Assembly (NCBI RefSeq): GCF_007859655.1
Contig: NZ_CP042304.1
Location: forward strand, 2,294,001 to 2,358,000
Direction of reading: 5' to 3'
DNA length: 64,000 nucleotides
Origin: Devosia ginsengisoli
GTDB lineage: Bacteria > Pseudomonadota > Alphaproteobacteria > Rhizobiales > Devosiaceae
Positions 8,867-19,038 of this stretch are shown here, one piece after another. The position numbers and the translations under genes were made by a program. Each line of letters opens with the position of its first letter. Within the stretch, counting starts at the first letter, position 1. The notes beneath the pieces were generated by a model, which made no database searches, was not told where the DNA came from, and saw only the letters and a list, made by a program, of their open reading frames with translations.

Positions 8867-10472
8867 GAACCGCAGCGGCCCGCCGCTTGTCCTGCAGGTC
8901 GGGATCAGGATCGAGATTGGCGGCCAGCAGGCGCTGGGTATAGGCGTGCTGCGGCGCGCCGAAAATCTGCCCGGTGGGGCCGCGCTCGACGATTTCGCCC
9001 GCCTTCATGACGATGACCGTATCGGCAAAGTCGCGCACCACGCCCAGATCGTGGGCGATGAACAGGAAGGAGATGTTCAGACGCTTGCGCAGATCATCCA
9101 GCAGCGCGATGACCTGGGCCTGGATCGACACGTCCAGCGCCGACACTGCCTCGTCGCAGATGATCAGTTCCGGCTCGAGCGCCAAGGCCCGGGCGATAGC
9201 GATGCGCTGGCGCTGCCCGCCCGAGAACTGGTGTGGATAGCGGTCGACATGCTCGGCCGCAAGACCGACCTGTTCCAGCAATTCGATGACGCGGGCGCGG
9301 CGCTTGCTCCGGTCTGGCATCAGCTTGTGAATGTCCCAGCCTTCCGCGATCAGGTGATAGACCGACATGCGCGGATTGAGCGACTGGGTCGGGTCCTGGA
9401 ACACCATCTGGATTTCCCGGCGAACGCCAAGCAGTTCCCTTCCGCCCATGCTGATCAGGTCGCGGCCCTTCCAGTGCGCCTCGCCGCTATCGGCCTGCTC
9501 GAGCCGCAACAGGGTTCGCGCCAGCGTGGACTTGCCCGAGCCGCTCTCACCAACGACGGCAAGGCTCTGGCCCCGCGCCAGGGTCAGCGATACGTCCTTG
9601 AGCGCGGTGAAATCGCCATAGGTCTTGCAAAGCTTCTTCGCATCCAGCAGCAGGGGCGCAGCGGCATCGAGCAGCTTGATGTCACCCTTGCCGGGTGCTG
9701 CATCGATCAGCTTGCGCGTATAGGCGTGCCGGGGGTTGTGATAGACGTCGCGTACCGCGCCGGTCTCGACGATCTCGCCCTGGTTCATCACCACGACGCG
9801 ATCGGCGATTTCGGCGACGACGCCCAGATCATGGGTGATCAGCACCAGCGCCATGCCGGTTTCGGCCTGCAATTCCTTGAGCAGGGCCAGCACTTCGGCC
9901 TGGATGGTCACGTCGAGCGCCGTGGTCGGTTCGTCAGCGATCAGGATATCGGGCTTGAGCATCAGCGCCATGGCGATCATCAGGCGCTGCCGCTGCCCGC
10001 CCGAAAACTGATGCGGATATTTGTGCATCGCCTTGTCGGGTTCGGGAATGCCGACACGCGTGATCAGCTCAAGCGCCCGCGCCCGCGCCATATCGGCGGG
10101 GCGACCATGGGCGGTCATCATTTCCACGATCTGCCAGCCCACCGTATAGACCGGATTGAGATGGCCGAGCGGGTCCTGGAAGATCATGGCGATCTTCTTG
10201 CCGTTGAGCGCCCGGTGCGTCTCGTAGCTGACCTTCAGCAGGTCCTCGCCACCGTAGAGGATTTCGCCGGACACGATCTCGGCCGGCGGAATGTCGAGCA
10301 GGTTCATCACCGCATTGGCTGAGACCGACTTGCCCGACCCGCTTTCGCCAAGGATGGCCAGGGTTTCGCCGCGGGACACGGACCAGCTCACATTCCTGAC
10401 GGCGTGGACCGAGCCACGCGCCGTGTGAAAGTCGACCGAGAGGTTTTTGACCTCGAGCAGCACCTCAGACAT
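8859..10472 (-). CDS. Dipeptide/oligopeptide-type ABC transporter, fused double ATP-binding protein (DppD-DppF)
   Basis: This 537-residue protein has two complete ABC nucleotide-binding domains in tandem. Each has a Walker A GESGSGKS (residues 42-49 and again near 310), a QFSGGQRQR signature and a Walker B with D-E. The second half carries the OppF-type sequence. Such fusions power family-5 peptide, nickel or oligosaccharide importers. The start ATG at 10472 overlaps the end of the upstream permease by 8 bases, and the stop overlaps the kinase gene start. It belongs to the leftward operon with the binding protein and two permeases. Confidence 0.94.
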   Translation of the reverse strand: MSEVLLEVKNLSVDFHTARGSVHAVRNVSWSVSRGETLAILGESGSGKSVSANAVMNLLDIPPAEIVSGEILYGGEDLLKVSYETHRALNGKKIAMIFQDPLGHLNPVYTVGWQIVEMMTAHGRPADMARARALELITRVGIPEPDKAMHKYPHQFSGGQRQRLMIAMALMLKPDILIADEPTTALDVTIQAEVLALLKELQAETGMALVLITHDLGVVAEIADRVVVMNQGEIVETGAVRDVYHNPRHAYTRKLIDAAPGKGDIKLLDAAAPLLLDAKKLCKTYGDFTALKDVSLTLARGQSLAVVGESGSGKSTLARTLLRLEQADSGEAHWKGRDLISMGGRELLGVRREIQMVFQDPTQSLNPRMSVYHLIAEGWDIHKLMPDRSKRRARVIELLEQVGLAAEHVDRYPHQFSGGQRQRIAIARALALEPELIICDEAVSALDVSIQAQVIALLDDLRKRLNISFLFIAHDLGVVRDFADTVIVMKAGEIVERGPTGQIFGAPQHAYTQRLLAANLDPDPDLQDKRRAAAVHA

Positions 10473-11388
10473 GCTTGGTCCTCCTTGCTTCGAGGCGCCA
10501 GCGCTGGGCGGGGTCGAGCGCGATCCGCGTCCAGTTCGAGAGCAGGTTCAGCGACAGGGCGGTGATGACGATCATCAGACCCGGCCAGAAGGCCAGCCAC
10601 CAGGCTGTCGTCAGGTAGGGGCGGCCCTGGCTGACCATAAGCCCCCAGGTAATATCGGGCGGCTGTACACCGATGCCGAGGAAGGACAGCGAGGATTCCG
10701 CCAGCATGACGAAGGCGAAATCCAGCGTCGCAATGGTCACCAGGGTTGGTGCCACGACTGGCAGGATATGGCGCAGGATGATGCGCGCGTGGCCGGCGCC
10801 CATGACCACCGCCGCCTGCACGAACATGCGTTCGCGCACTTCGAGCACTTCGGCACGGGTGGTGCGCAGGTAGATCGGGATGCGGGTGATGGCGAGTACC
10901 AGGATCATGTTGGGGATCGAGGCGCCCAGCACATAGAGCACGACCACGGCGATCAGCAGCGAGGGGAAGGACATGATGACGTCGGCCAGCCGCATGATGA
11001 CCTGCGACGTGGTCTTGCCGGCATAGCCGGCCACGAGGCCAAGCGTGGCGCCGACAATGGCAGCCGACAACACGGTTCCGGACGCGATCAGGATGGTGCT
11101 GTGCGCCGCCACGACGAGGCGCGCCAATATCGGCCGGCCCAAGGCGTCCCCACCCAGGAAGAAGGCCCAACCGCGTTCGAAGCTGTAAGGCGCAAAGTTG
11201 CGGCCGCGCAGGTTCTGGCTCGATGCCAGGTCGCCCAGCAGCGTCGGCCCGAGCAGCGCGAGCACGATGATAATCAGCAGCGTGACTGCCGATGCAAAGG
11301 CCAGCTTGTCCCGCCACAACATGGAGAGCAACGAGGGTCCGCGCGGATCGGCCGGCTTATCCGGCGTGGCGAGCGAGAGGTCTGCCAT
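10465..11388 (-). CDS. Dipeptide/oligopeptide-type ABC transporter permease (DppC-like)
   Basis: The ATG at 11388 (MADLSLATP) is preferred over an ATG at 11442 because AGGAGG lies 7 bases before it and the extra 18 residues do not resemble the family. The 307-residue product has the OppC_N segment, six membrane helices and the EAA-type cytoplasmic loop (VVMGAGHARIILRHILP). It forms the channel with the DppB-like protein encoded just upstream. The intergenic gap is only 10 bp and holds the ribosome-binding site. Confidence 0.93.
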   Translation of the reverse strand: MADLSLATPDKPADPRGPSLLSMLWRDKLAFASAVTLLIIIVLALLGPTLLGDLASSQNLRGRNFAPYSFERGWAFFLGGDALGRPILARLVVAAHSTILIASGTVLSAAIVGATLGLVAGYAGKTTSQVIMRLADVIMSFPSLLIAVVVLYVLGASIPNMILVLAITRIPIYLRTTRAEVLEVRERMFVQAAVVMGAGHARIILRHILPVVAPTLVTIATLDFAFVMLAESSLSFLGIGVQPPDITWGLMVSQGRPYLTTAWWLAFWPGLMIVITALSLNLLSNWTRIALDPAQRWRLEARRTKHV

Positions 11389-11398
11389 CTCGCGCCTC

Positions 11399-12313
11399 CT
11401 AGTGTCGTATCCGGGGATCGAGCAGGCCATAGGCGATGTCAATCAGGATGTTCATGATGAAGATGGCGAGCGCCGTGACCATGATCGCGGCCAGGACGAC
11501 ATTGAAGTCACGCTGCAGGATGGAGTCGATCATCAGCTTGCCGATACCGGGAAAGCCAAAGATGGTCTCGACGATAACGGCACCATTGAGCATGGCTGCC
11601 GCCTGGTCGCCGATGACCGTGATGACCGGCAGCATGCCGTTGCGCAGGGTATGGACGAAGATCAATGGCAGGTTCTTGACGCCCTTGGCGCGCGCCGTTT
11701 TCACATAGGGCGCGCCCAGGGCCGACAGCATCGAGCCGCGCACCACCTGCACTACGAGGCCGAAGGGGCGAATGAACAGCACGGCCACCGGCAGAATCCA
11801 GTGCCACGGCGTTCCGACACCCGAGGTCGGCAGCCAGCCCAGGCCAATGGAAAAGACCACGATCGCCACGATGGCGATCCAGAAATCCGGCGCCGAGGCG
11901 CCCACCAGCGAAACGATGGAGACGAGGCGATCGAAGAAGCCGCCGACATTGAAGGCGGCCAGCGAGCCCAGCACGATGGCAAGCACAACCACGATGCTCA
12001 TCGTGATCAGCGCCAGCGGCAGGGTCCAGGCATAAGCCTCCAGCACCACGTCGATGGCCGGGCGTGCCTTGCGCAGGCTTTCACCGAAATCGAGTTGCAG
12101 CAGATCCCAGACATAGCGGGTGAATTGCTCGAACAGCGGCAGGTCGAGCCCATGCAGCGCGCGGAATTCCTGCTTCATCTGCTCGGTGGCGTCGATTGGC
12201 AGAAACAGCACGGCCGGGTCACCGGTCAGGCGCGAGAGAAAAAACACCAGGATCATCAAACCCAGGAGGGAAAGAAGGCTGGCGATGGCGCGCTGTCCGA
12301 TCATCTTGGTCAT
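11399..12313 (-). CDS. Dipeptide/oligopeptide-type ABC transporter permease (DppB-like)
   Basis: This 304-residue protein has an N-terminal membrane helix followed by the GDP...RALHGLDLPLFEQF periplasmic region and the EAA loop VKTARAKGVKNLPLIFVH, all characteristic of DppB/OppB/GsiC permeases. It is the second gene of the leftward operon and is separated from the binding-protein gene by 78 bp containing a strong hairpin. It pairs with the DppC-like protein to form the membrane pore. Confidence 0.94.
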   Translation of the reverse strand: MTKMIGQRAIASLLSLLGLMILVFFLSRLTGDPAVLFLPIDATEQMKQEFRALHGLDLPLFEQFTRYVWDLLQLDFGESLRKARPAIDVVLEAYAWTLPLALITMSIVVVLAIVLGSLAAFNVGGFFDRLVSIVSLVGASAPDFWIAIVAIVVFSIGLGWLPTSGVGTPWHWILPVAVLFIRPFGLVVQVVRGSMLSALGAPYVKTARAKGVKNLPLIFVHTLRNGMLPVITVIGDQAAAMLNGAVIVETIFGFPGIGKLMIDSILQRDFNVVLAAIMVTALAIFIMNILIDIAYGLLDPRIRH

Positions 12314-12341
12314 GGCGTCACCCGATCTTCCTTAATTGGCT

Positions 12342-12368
12342 GAAGTGCCGGGGAGACCCCGGCACTTC
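12342..12368 (-). terminator. Intercistronic hairpin after the binding-protein gene
   Basis: Perfect 12-bp stem GAAGTGCCGGGG / CCCCGGCACTTC with a 3-nt loop, lying between the binding-protein gene and the first permease gene. There is no strong U-tract on the minus strand, so it is more likely to be an RNA-stabilising or attenuating hairpin than a full terminator. That would give the binding protein in excess over the permeases, a common design in ABC importer operons. Confidence 0.6.
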
Positions 12369-12391
12369 GCTTTGTAGAACTCGACCAGCTG

Positions 12392-13954
12392 TTATTTGAA
12401 GCCGATTTCGCTCAGTTGGAGCTGCTGGTTGGTCGCGGTGGTCGGCTTGAAGTCGAGACGCTCGCTGACACGGCTGAGGCCAACCATGTGGAACAGCAGC
12501 ACATCGGCAACGATGTCATCATGGACATAGGCCATCACTTCGGACCAGAGCGCAGCGCGTTCGTCGCCGGTGGCAGCCGAGGCGCGCGCGATCAGGTCAT
12601 CGACCTTGGGGTCGTTGACGCCGGACTGCGTGCCTTCGCTGGCATACTTGAAGAACATCGAGAAGACCGGATCGCCGCGGCTGTTATCGTGCTGAGCGAG
12701 GACCAGACGCGTACCTTCGCTCTCCGGATAAGGCTTGGAGTAATACTGCTCGTGCTCGGCCACTTCGACCATTTTCAGGCTTGCGTTGAAGCCGACTTCG
12801 ACCAGCATCTGGGTCAGCGCCTCGGCAACTTCCGTGACGTTCGGGAAGTTTTCGGTGCGGGCGATGATCTCGATCGGCAGGCTGGTATCGACGCCATCGG
12901 CTTTCGCTTCTTCCAGCAGCTTACGCGCAAGATCACGATCATAGGCCGGCGGCTTCAGGTTCGGATTCCAGCCCAGCGTGGTCGGGGGAACCATGGCCAC
13001 GGCCAGTTCGGTGCCCTCGGGCAGCACAGTGCCGATAAAGGCTTCGCGTTCAATGGCGGCATTCAGTGCCTGGCGAACGCGGAGGTCGTTGGTCGGAGCA
13101 TCCTGGCTATCGATGCGAAGATAGACCGTTTCCGAATTCAGGTAGCTGAAATCGGTCGCCTTGTTGTCGGCGACTTCGGCCGTGATCTGCGGCGCGATAT
13201 CGGCTTCGCCGGCGGCCACCATGCCAGCACGGACGGCGGGTTCGGACCGGAACAGATAGGTCGCCTTGGTGACCTCAGGCTGCTCGCCCCAGTAGTCGTC
13301 ACGACGATCCAGCACGATCTGCTGGCCGGCGGTCCATTCGGACATGATATAGGGGCCGGTGCCGATAGGGTCGCGCACGAATTCCATCGGGGTTTCCGAG
13401 GGAACGATGGTGACGAGGGTCATCAGCAGCGGCAGGACGGGCTGCGCCGGCTCGGCCTTGATATTGATGGTCAGGTCATCGACCACGTTGAAGCTCAGAG
13501 TGGTGTCGGCGAAGTAGCGCTTGCTCTCGCAACTGACCTGATCCGAGAAGACACGGTCGAACGAATGCTTGACGTCATTGGCGTCGAAATCGGTGCCATC
13601 GGAGAATTTGACACCATCACGCAGCTTGAACTGCCAGGTGCCATCGCCCTTGTCTTCCCAGCTTTCCGCCAGACGGGGCTTCAGGCCCTCATTGCCACGC
13701 ACGTCGAGCTCAGTCAGCGTTTCGCTGATATTCTGCAGGATGACGCGACCGATATTGGAACGAGTCGCCATGCAGGGATCGACCAGATCGAGCTCTTCGC
13801 TGAGCACCACGGTGATGTCGGTGTCCGCCTGCGCCAGCGCAGGAGCAACGGCCGTCGACGCCAGCAGGGCGCCGACAAGAATCGGCTTCAGGAACAATGT
13901 AACCTCCCATCGCAGCTTTGCGGCACCATGAGCGTCGCTGCGGGGAGCACTCAT
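12392..13954 (-). CDS. ABC transporter substrate-binding protein, family 5 (peptide/oligosaccharide type)
   Basis: This is the periplasmic binding component of the leftward importer, about 520 residues, in the SBP_bac_5 family (LAESWEDKGDGTWQFKLRDGVKF and DPIGTGPY elements). The ATG at 13954 has GGAGG 8 bases upstream. A TTG at 13897 also has GGGAGGTT five bases upstream and would give a compact signal peptide (hydrophobic stretch then APALAQA). The first choice adds 19 charged residues before the signal peptide, so the start is genuinely uncertain. Family 5 proteins bind peptides, but also oligosaccharides and opines. The neighbouring sugar-acid enzymes and sialidase-like protein favour a carbohydrate ligand (inference). 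Confidence 0.92.
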   Translation of the reverse strand: MSAPRSDAHGAAKLRWEVTLFLKPILVGALLASTAVAPALAQADTDITVVLSEELDLVDPCMATRSNIGRVILQNISETLTELDVRGNEGLKPRLAESWEDKGDGTWQFKLRDGVKFSDGTDFDANDVKHSFDRVFSDQVSCESKRYFADTTLSFNVVDDLTINIKAEPAQPVLPLLMTLVTIVPSETPMEFVRDPIGTGPYIMSEWTAGQQIVLDRRDDYWGEQPEVTKATYLFRSEPAVRAGMVAAGEADIAPQITAEVADNKATDFSYLNSETVYLRIDSQDAPTNDLRVRQALNAAIEREAFIGTVLPEGTELAVAMVPPTTLGWNPNLKPPAYDRDLARKLLEEAKADGVDTSLPIEIIARTENFPNVTEVAEALTQMLVEVGFNASLKMVEVAEHEQYYSKPYPESEGTRLVLAQHDNSRGDPVFSMFFKYASEGTQSGVNDPKVDDLIARASAATGDERAALWSEVMAYVHDDIVADVLLFHMVGLSRVSERLDFKPTTATNQQLQLSEIGFK

Positions 13955-14192
13955 GCAAATTTCCTCCGGGACGGACGATGCCATCCACGGGCAGAACTAA
14001 TCTTACCCATGCCTTAGTTGTCAATTCAAAAAGCCAAAACGGACCCTTCCAGGTTCCAAAATTTTCATATCTATCTGTTATAATTGATTTATTTTTGCAA
14101 TTTTCAAACACAAAGCCAGAAATCAGGACAACATGAACTTGACAACATGTTGTTAGACGTGAATTTTCAGGCAACCAGAACGAGGAGAAATC
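13955..14192. promoter_or_regulatory. AT-rich divergent promoter region with candidate GntR operator
   Basis: This 238-bp gap between the two catabolic operons is markedly AT-rich relative to its surroundings. It contains a perfect 12-bp palindrome, ACAACATGTTGT, at 14142-14153. The 9-mer GACAACATG occurs twice, 14 bp apart (14127-14135 and 14141-14149), which places the repeats on one face of the helix at about 1.3 turns. A TATAAT at 14079-14084 could be a -10 element for the rightward operon, but I see no good -35 box. The palindrome lies 40 bp before the sialidase-like start, fitting repression by the FCD-type GntR protein. Confidence 0.5.
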
Positions 14193-15365
14193 ATGACACC
14201 GGAGGACATTGCGGCGCGGATGGACGGCCAGCTTCTTGCGGGCGCGGACGGCCGGATCGAGGCATTGCTGCCCTCGCCCATGGTTCAGAATCATGCTGCC
14301 TTCCTCGAACATCTCGACGATGGCTCGCTTGCCTGCCTGTGGTTCGGCGGCACGCTTGAAGGCAAGTCCGACATTTCCATCTATGGCTCGACGCTGGCGC
14401 CCGGCGCGGAGCGCTGGGGCCCGCATGTGCGCCTCAGCGATGATCCCGATCGCTCCGAGCAGAATCCGGTGCTCTGGCTCAATGGCGAGGGTGTCCTGCA
14501 GCTCTTCCACACGGCCCAGCCGGCCGGCAACCAGGACGAGTGCCTGTTGCGCGCGCGGGTGATCTCGGTCGAGAACGGCACCATGCGGGGTGACGAACCG
14601 CGCGACCTCGACCTGCCCTTGGGCAGCTTCGTCCGTGGCCGTTTCGTGCGCCGCAAGGATGGCGCATGGATGATGCCGGTTTTCCGCTGTATTTCGCGGC
14701 CCGGCCAGCGCTGGAACGGCAGCCACGATATGGCCGGCGTCGCCGTAAGTACCGACGAGGGCCGGACCTGGACCCTTTCGGAAGTGCCCGGCTCCATCGG
14801 CTCGGTGCATATGACCATTGTGCCGCTGGACGGCGATCACATGGTGGCGTTCTATCGTCGCCGCCAGTCCGATTTCGTCGGCCGCTCTGAAAGCGTCGAC
14901 GGCGGCCACACCTGGTCGCCCCCTGAAATGACCGACGTGCCCAACAACAATTCCTCGATCAACGTCATCCGCCTCGCAGACGGGCGTCTGGCCATGGTGT
15001 GCAATCCCGTCTCGGCCGCGACGTCGGATGACCGTCGCACGTCGCTCTATGACGAGATCGAGAAGGGCGACGACAGGCCCGACGCAACGGGCGGCTGTTC
15101 GCCGATCTGGGGCGTGCCGCGCGCGCCGCTGACGCTGTGTATCTCGACCGATGGCGGCAAGACCTGGCCACAGCGCCGTATCGTCGACAACAGCAGCGGC
15201 ACGTGCCTCTCCAACAATTCGGTCGACGGACGCAACAAGGAACTGTCCTATCCCTACCTGCTGGAAGACAAGGATGGCGTGCTGCACGTCGCCTACACCT
15301 ATTTCCGGCGCGCCATCAAATATGTCCGTCTCCCCGCGGGATGGATCGACGGAGAAAATTCGTGA
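14193..15365 (+). CDS. Sialidase-like (BNR/Asp-box) family protein
   Basis: This 390-residue beta-propeller-type protein has three Asp-box motifs ([24 protein letters not shown]) and an FxxxRF-like N-terminal pattern expected of the exo-alpha-sialidase-like superfamily. A strong GAGGAGA site precedes the ATG at 14193. There is no signal peptide, so it probably acts in the cytoplasm on something imported by the family-5 ABC transporter. It is the first gene of the rightward operon and overlaps pdxA2 by four bases. It need not be a true sialidase: many such bacterial proteins are uncharacterised glycosidases or lyases. Confidence 0.85.
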   Translation: MTPEDIAARMDGQLLAGADGRIEALLPSPMVQNHAAFLEHLDDGSLACLWFGGTLEGKSDISIYGSTLAPGAERWGPHVRLSDDPDRSEQNPVLWLNGEGVLQLFHTAQPAGNQDECLLRARVISVENGTMRGDEPRDLDLPLGSFVRGRFVRRKDGAWMMPVFRCISRPGQRWNGSHDMAGVAVSTDEGRTWTLSEVPGSIGSVHMTIVPLDGDHMVAFYRRRQSDFVGRSESVDGGHTWSPPEMTDVPNNNSSINVIRLADGRLAMVCNPVSAATSDDRRTSLYDEIEKGDDRPDATGGCSPIWGVPRAPLTLCISTDGGKTWPQRRIVDNSSGTCLSNNSVDGRNKELSYPYLLEDKDGVLHVAYTYFRRAIKYVRLPAGWIDGENS

Positions 15366-16312
15366 GCAATATCATCGGCATTACCATGGGCGATCCGGCC
15401 GGCGTCGGCCCCGAGATTTCGGTCAAGGCCGTGGCGGAAATGTCTGCCGACGAGCGCGCCCGCACGCGCATCTATGGCAACCTCGCCACGCTGGAAAAAG
15501 CGCGCGAGGCGCTTGGCGTTTCGCTCGACCTTGCTGAGATCGTGGTTGATCTGCCGATCGAGGGCGGTCCCCTGCCTTGGGGCAAGCTCGATCCACGCGG
15601 TGGTGACGCCGCCTTCCGCTTCATCGAAAAAGCCGTGCGCGATGCCCAGGCCGGCAAGATCGGCTGCATCGTTACCGCGCCGATCAACAAGGGGGCGCTG
15701 AACCTGGCCGGCCACCACTATGATGGCCATACCGGCATGCTCGCTGCACTGACCGGCCAGAAATCGGCTTTCATGTTGCTGGCTTCAGATCGCCTCAAGG
15801 TCATCCATGTTTCGACCCATGTTTCGCTGAAGACCGCCATCGACCGGGCCACGCCCGAGCGCATTCTGGCGACCATCCGCGCCGGCAACGACCATCTGAA
15901 ACGCATCGGCTATGACAGGCCGCGCATCGCCGTGGCCGGCATCAACCCGCATTGCGGCGAAAGCGGCCTGTTCGGCACCGAAGACGATGAGCAGGTGGTT
16001 CCCGCCGTAGCCATGGCAAAAGCCGAGGGCATCGACGTGGTCGGCCCTATCTCGGCCGACACGGTCTATCACCGCGCTTATACCGGCGCCTTCGACCTCG
16101 TCATCGCGCAGTATCACGATCAGGGCCATATCCCGATCAAGCTGGTGGCCTTCGACACCGCAGTCAACGTCTCGCTAGGCCTGCCTATCGATCGCACCTC
16201 CGTCGATCACGGCACAGCCTTCGACATTGCCGGGTCAGGCAAGGCCAACCACGTCAATATGAAGTCCGCAATCGCCTATGCGCGGCGTCTCGTTTCGGGG
16301 AAAACTGAATGA
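15362..16312 (+). CDS. pdxA2: PdxA2-type 4-phosphothreonate dehydrogenase (PdxA family)
   Basis: The GTG at 15362 overlaps the previous stop (GTGA) and gives [19 protein letters not shown], the canonical PdxA N-terminus; 316 residues is the normal family length. Metal-ligand and substrate motifs include TAPINK, HYDGHTG and [11 protein letters not shown]. PdxA proper makes a pyridoxal phosphate precursor, but copies encoded with DUF1537 kinases (PdxA2) oxidatively decarboxylate 4-phospho-D-threonate or -erythronate to dihydroxyacetone phosphate. With the kinase at 7820 in the same locus, the catabolic role is favoured. Confidence 0.9.
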   Translation: MSNIIGITMGDPAGVGPEISVKAVAEMSADERARTRIYGNLATLEKAREALGVSLDLAEIVVDLPIEGGPLPWGKLDPRGGDAAFRFIEKAVRDAQAGKIGCIVTAPINKGALNLAGHHYDGHTGMLAALTGQKSAFMLLASDRLKVIHVSTHVSLKTAIDRATPERILATIRAGNDHLKRIGYDRPRIAVAGINPHCGESGLFGTEDDEQVVPAVAMAKAEGIDVVGPISADTVYHRAYTGAFDLVIAQYHDQGHIPIKLVAFDTAVNVSLGLPIDRTSVDHGTAFDIAGSGKANHVNMKSAIAYARRLVSGKTE

Positions 16313-17238
16313 ATCCCGCCGCCAGCCTGCCAATTTCCGGCGTTTTCTGCGCCTCCGCCACGCCGATTGCCGCAGATGGCTCGCCCGACCACGCCGCCTT
16401 TGCCGCCCATTGCAAGGCACTGATCGAAGAAGGCTGCGATGGCGTGGCCCTGCTCGGCACGACCGGGGAGGCCAATTCCTTCAGCATCGCCCAGCGCCAG
16501 CAACTGCTGGAAAAGGTCATCGCCGCAGGTCTCCACCCGCAGCGCCTCCTGCCCGGCACCTCGCAGACCAACGTGCCCGACAGCGTTACGCTGGTGAAAC
16601 ACGCCGTCCAGGCGGGCGTCAAAGCCTGCGTGGTCCTGCCGCCCTTCTACTACAAGGGCGTCAGTGACGAAGGCCTCTTCCGCTTCTACGCCGAACTGAT
16701 CGAGGGTGTCGGCAGCAATGACCTGCGCGTCGTGCTCTACCACATCCCGCCCATCGCCCAGATCGGCATTTCGCTCGAGCTGACCGCCCGCCTGCGCGAG
16801 GCCTTTCCCGGTGTCATCGTCGGGGTCAAGGACAGCTCGGGCAAGATCGAGAGCATGGAAGCCTTCGCCAGGTCCTTCGACAATTTCTCCGTCCTGGCCG
16901 GTGCCGACCCGTTCATGCTGCCGCTGCTGCGCGCCGGCGGCGCGGGCTGCATCACTTCGAGTTCCAATCTCATCGGCAGGCATCTGAGCGCGGTCTTCGA
17001 CAACTGGTTCGATGCGAACAAGAGCGACATGGTCGATGCCGCCCAGGCACGCATCAATGCCTGGCGCGACCTCTCCAATGCCTATGTTCAGCTCCCGACC
17101 ATCAAGGCCATGCTGGCCAGGCGCCGCAACCATGCGGGCTGGACCCGCCTGCGCCCGCCGCTGGTCGAACTGAATGCCGCCGAACTGGACACGGTCTGGA
17201 CCAAGATGGCCGCGCTGGAGGCAGACGAGCATGTCTGA
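16309..17238 (+). CDS. DapA-family (dihydrodipicolinate synthase / N-acetylneuraminate lyase) aldolase
   Basis: This 309-residue TIM-barrel class I aldolase has GTTGE at residues 50-54, the conserved Tyr in VVLYHIPP (Y144) and the Schiff-base Lys in GVKDSSG (K174). The ATG at 16309 overlaps the pdxA2 stop. Members act on pyruvate-containing substrates: lysine synthesis, sialic acid cleavage, or 2-keto-3-deoxy sugar acids. In a catabolic operon beside a sialidase-like gene, cleavage of a keto acid to pyruvate is more likely than lysine synthesis, but the carbohydrate partner cannot be deduced. Confidence 0.9.
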   Translation: MNPAASLPISGVFCASATPIAADGSPDHAAFAAHCKALIEEGCDGVALLGTTGEANSFSIAQRQQLLEKVIAAGLHPQRLLPGTSQTNVPDSVTLVKHAVQAGVKACVVLPPFYYKGVSDEGLFRFYAELIEGVGSNDLRVVLYHIPPIAQIGISLELTARLREAFPGVIVGVKDSSGKIESMEAFARSFDNFSVLAGADPFMLPLLRAGGAGCITSSSNLIGRHLSAVFDNWFDANKSDMVDAAQARINAWRDLSNAYVQLPTIKAMLARRRNHAGWTRLRPPLVELNAAELDTVWTKMAALEADEHV

Positions 17239-18367
17239 CACCACCCTCTCGATGGGTCACCCCATCACCCTGCTGCAACCTGCGCGGCTGGAAATCGGGG
17301 CCGGCGCGATCACCCGGCTGGGTGATTGGGCCTCGTCCCATAGGCGTATCTTTGTTGTCGCCATGGCACCGACGGTCGGCTTCATCGACCGCACCGGCCT
17401 CAAGGGCGAGGTCCAGGCCTATACCGACATTCCCCCCGAACCCGATCTGCCGGCCGTGGAGGCCGTTCTTGCGGCGGCCCGTGCCTTTCGACCCGATCTG
17501 GTGATCGGTCTTGGCGGCGGTTCGGTGATGGACGTCGCCAAGCTCGTTGCGGTGCTGTGGGACAGCGAGCAATCCGTTCTCGATGTCGTCGGCGTCGACA
17601 AGATCACTGGTCGCCGCTCGGCACTGGCGCAGGTGCCCACCACGTCGGGCACGGGGTCGGAAGCGGGTATCCGCTCGCTGGTCACCAATCCCCAGACGCT
17701 GGCCAAGCTGGCCGTCGAAAGCCGGCACATGCTGGCCGATATCGCCGTGCTCGATCCCGAGTTGACGCATTCGGTGCCGGCCGCCGTCACCGCCGCAACT
17801 GGAATCGATGCCCTTGCCCACTGCGTGGAATCCTTCACCAATATCAAGGCGCATCCACTCATCGATGGCTATGCCACCCTTGGCATCGAGCTTATCGGCA
17901 AGTATCTCGCCCGTGCCGTTGCCAATGGCGCCGACACCGAAGCGCGAGCCGGCATGATGCTGGCATCCTATTATGGCGGTTTGTGCCTGGGGCCGGTGAA
18001 CACGGCCGGTGGCCACGCACTTGCCTACCCCCTCGGCACCCGCCTGAAACTGCCCCATGGCTTGGCCAACGCGATCATCTTCCCGCATATGCTGGCCTTC
18101 AACGCGCCGGCGCACCCGGAAAAGACCGCTGCCGTGCTGGCCGCCCTCGGCCTGCCGAACCACTCGGACGAGCGCAACGTGCTGGCCGGCAGCCATGGCT
18201 ACTGCAAATCCCTCGGCGTGGACATGAGCCTTGCCAGCCATGGCGCCCAGGAAGCCGATCTCCGGTCCTGGGCCGAAGAAGCCTTTGCCATCAAGCGCCT
18301 GATCGACAACAATCCGCGCGCCCTCGGGGTCGAGGACATATTGTCGATCTACAAGAGTGCATTCTGA
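17231..18367 (+). CDS. Iron-containing (group III) alcohol dehydrogenase
   Basis: This 378-residue protein starts at the ATG at 17231, overlapping the aldolase gene by 8 bases. The nucleotide-binding motif GGGSVMDVAK is at residues 95-104, TTSGTGSE follows, and the metal ligands lie in GIDALAHCVE and LPHGLANAIIFPH. These are standard for NAD(P)-dependent Fe/Zn dehydrogenases of the lactaldehyde reductase / maleylacetate reductase group. It is the last gene of the rightward operon and probably reduces or oxidises the aldehyde made by the aldolase (inference). Confidence 0.92.
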   Translation: MSDTTLSMGHPITLLQPARLEIGAGAITRLGDWASSHRRIFVVAMAPTVGFIDRTGLKGEVQAYTDIPPEPDLPAVEAVLAAARAFRPDLVIGLGGGSVMDVAKLVAVLWDSEQSVLDVVGVDKITGRRSALAQVPTTSGTGSEAGIRSLVTNPQTLAKLAVESRHMLADIAVLDPELTHSVPAAVTAATGIDALAHCVESFTNIKAHPLIDGYATLGIELIGKYLARAVANGADTEARAGMMLASYYGGLCLGPVNTAGGHALAYPLGTRLKLPHGLANAIIFPHMLAFNAPAHPEKTAAVLAALGLPNHSDERNVLAGSHGYCKSLGVDMSLASHGAQEADLRSWAEEAFAIKRLIDNNPRALGVEDILSIYKSAF

Positions 18368-18402
18368 ACGCGAACCGAATTTCGCACCCTACGGGTGGTT
18401 CA

Positions 18403-18954
18403 TCATGCCGCCTGCTGTGCGCTATTCATGCTTGCCTTGAGCGCATTCCCCTTGATCTTGCGCAGGCCGGCCAGCAGGCGTTTTCCTTCGGCGGGTGATA
18501 CGCCCTCAAGAAACTCCTTGAACAGGAGCTTGCCCTCGTCCGTCATATGCTTGAACAGAGGTATGGCAGCGTGTCGAAGGAAAATCCGGCGCACCCGGCT
18601 GTCCGAGGCATCCGGGCGGCGCTCGATCCAGGATTTTGCCTCCAGCCGCTCGACGAGTTTTCCCAGCGATGCCCGGCCCATCTGCATCAGTTCGGCCAGT
18701 TGCGTCTGCGTCAGCCCCTCGTTTTCATAGATATGCATCATGGCCCACCACTGAATGTGGGTCACCCCGGCCTTGGCGAGATATTGGTCGGTATGGGTCG
18801 ATACCCGTCGCGACAATTCGTGCATCAGATAGAGCAGTTCGGAATGTTCGCGATAGGAAGCGTCCGTTGTCGCGCGGATGAGATCCCGCGCTGATAGCTC
18901 TGCTTCCGTGTTCTGGTCGTCCGGTCCTGTGGGTCTGGTCACTGCACCCTCCAT
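18403..18954 (-). CDS. MarR-family transcriptional regulator
   Basis: The ATG at 18954 gives a 183-residue protein; longer in-frame starts exist but extend through the promoter region. The winged helix is clear (MHIYENEGLTQTQLAELMQMGRASLGKLVERLE, read in two parts, then RRPDASDSRVRRIFL with the wing Asp and Arg). It is divergent from the cytochrome c gene. A near-palindrome at 19039-19052 between them also occurs in front of the PQQ dehydrogenase gene, so this protein is the natural candidate for controlling the alcohol-oxidation cluster, although the AraC-type protein at 26681 is an alternative. Confidence 0.9.
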   Translation of the reverse strand: MEGAVTRPTGPDDQNTEAELSARDLIRATTDASYREHSELLYLMHELSRRVSTHTDQYLAKAGVTHIQWWAMMHIYENEGLTQTQLAELMQMGRASLGKLVERLEAKSWIERRPDASDSRVRRIFLRHAAIPLFKHMTDEGKLLFKEFLEGVSPAEGKRLLAGLRKIKGNALKASMNSAQQAA

Positions 18955-19038
18955 GTCGCGCGCCCTTATATGCGACAAAAGTATAGTCCCGCCAGCATGC
19001 GAGGGAAGTTCGCGAAGCAATGTTGCCAGTTCAAAACT

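Noticed and set aside
8472..10322. A 616-codon frame on the plus strand opposite the DppDF-like gene
   Set aside because: It is antisense to a strongly supported ABC ATPase and has no signature motifs.
12416..14017. A 533-codon frame on the plus strand opposite the family-5 binding protein
   Set aside because: Antisense shadow; the translation has no ordered domain, and the minus-strand gene has signal peptide, ribosome-binding site and family motifs.
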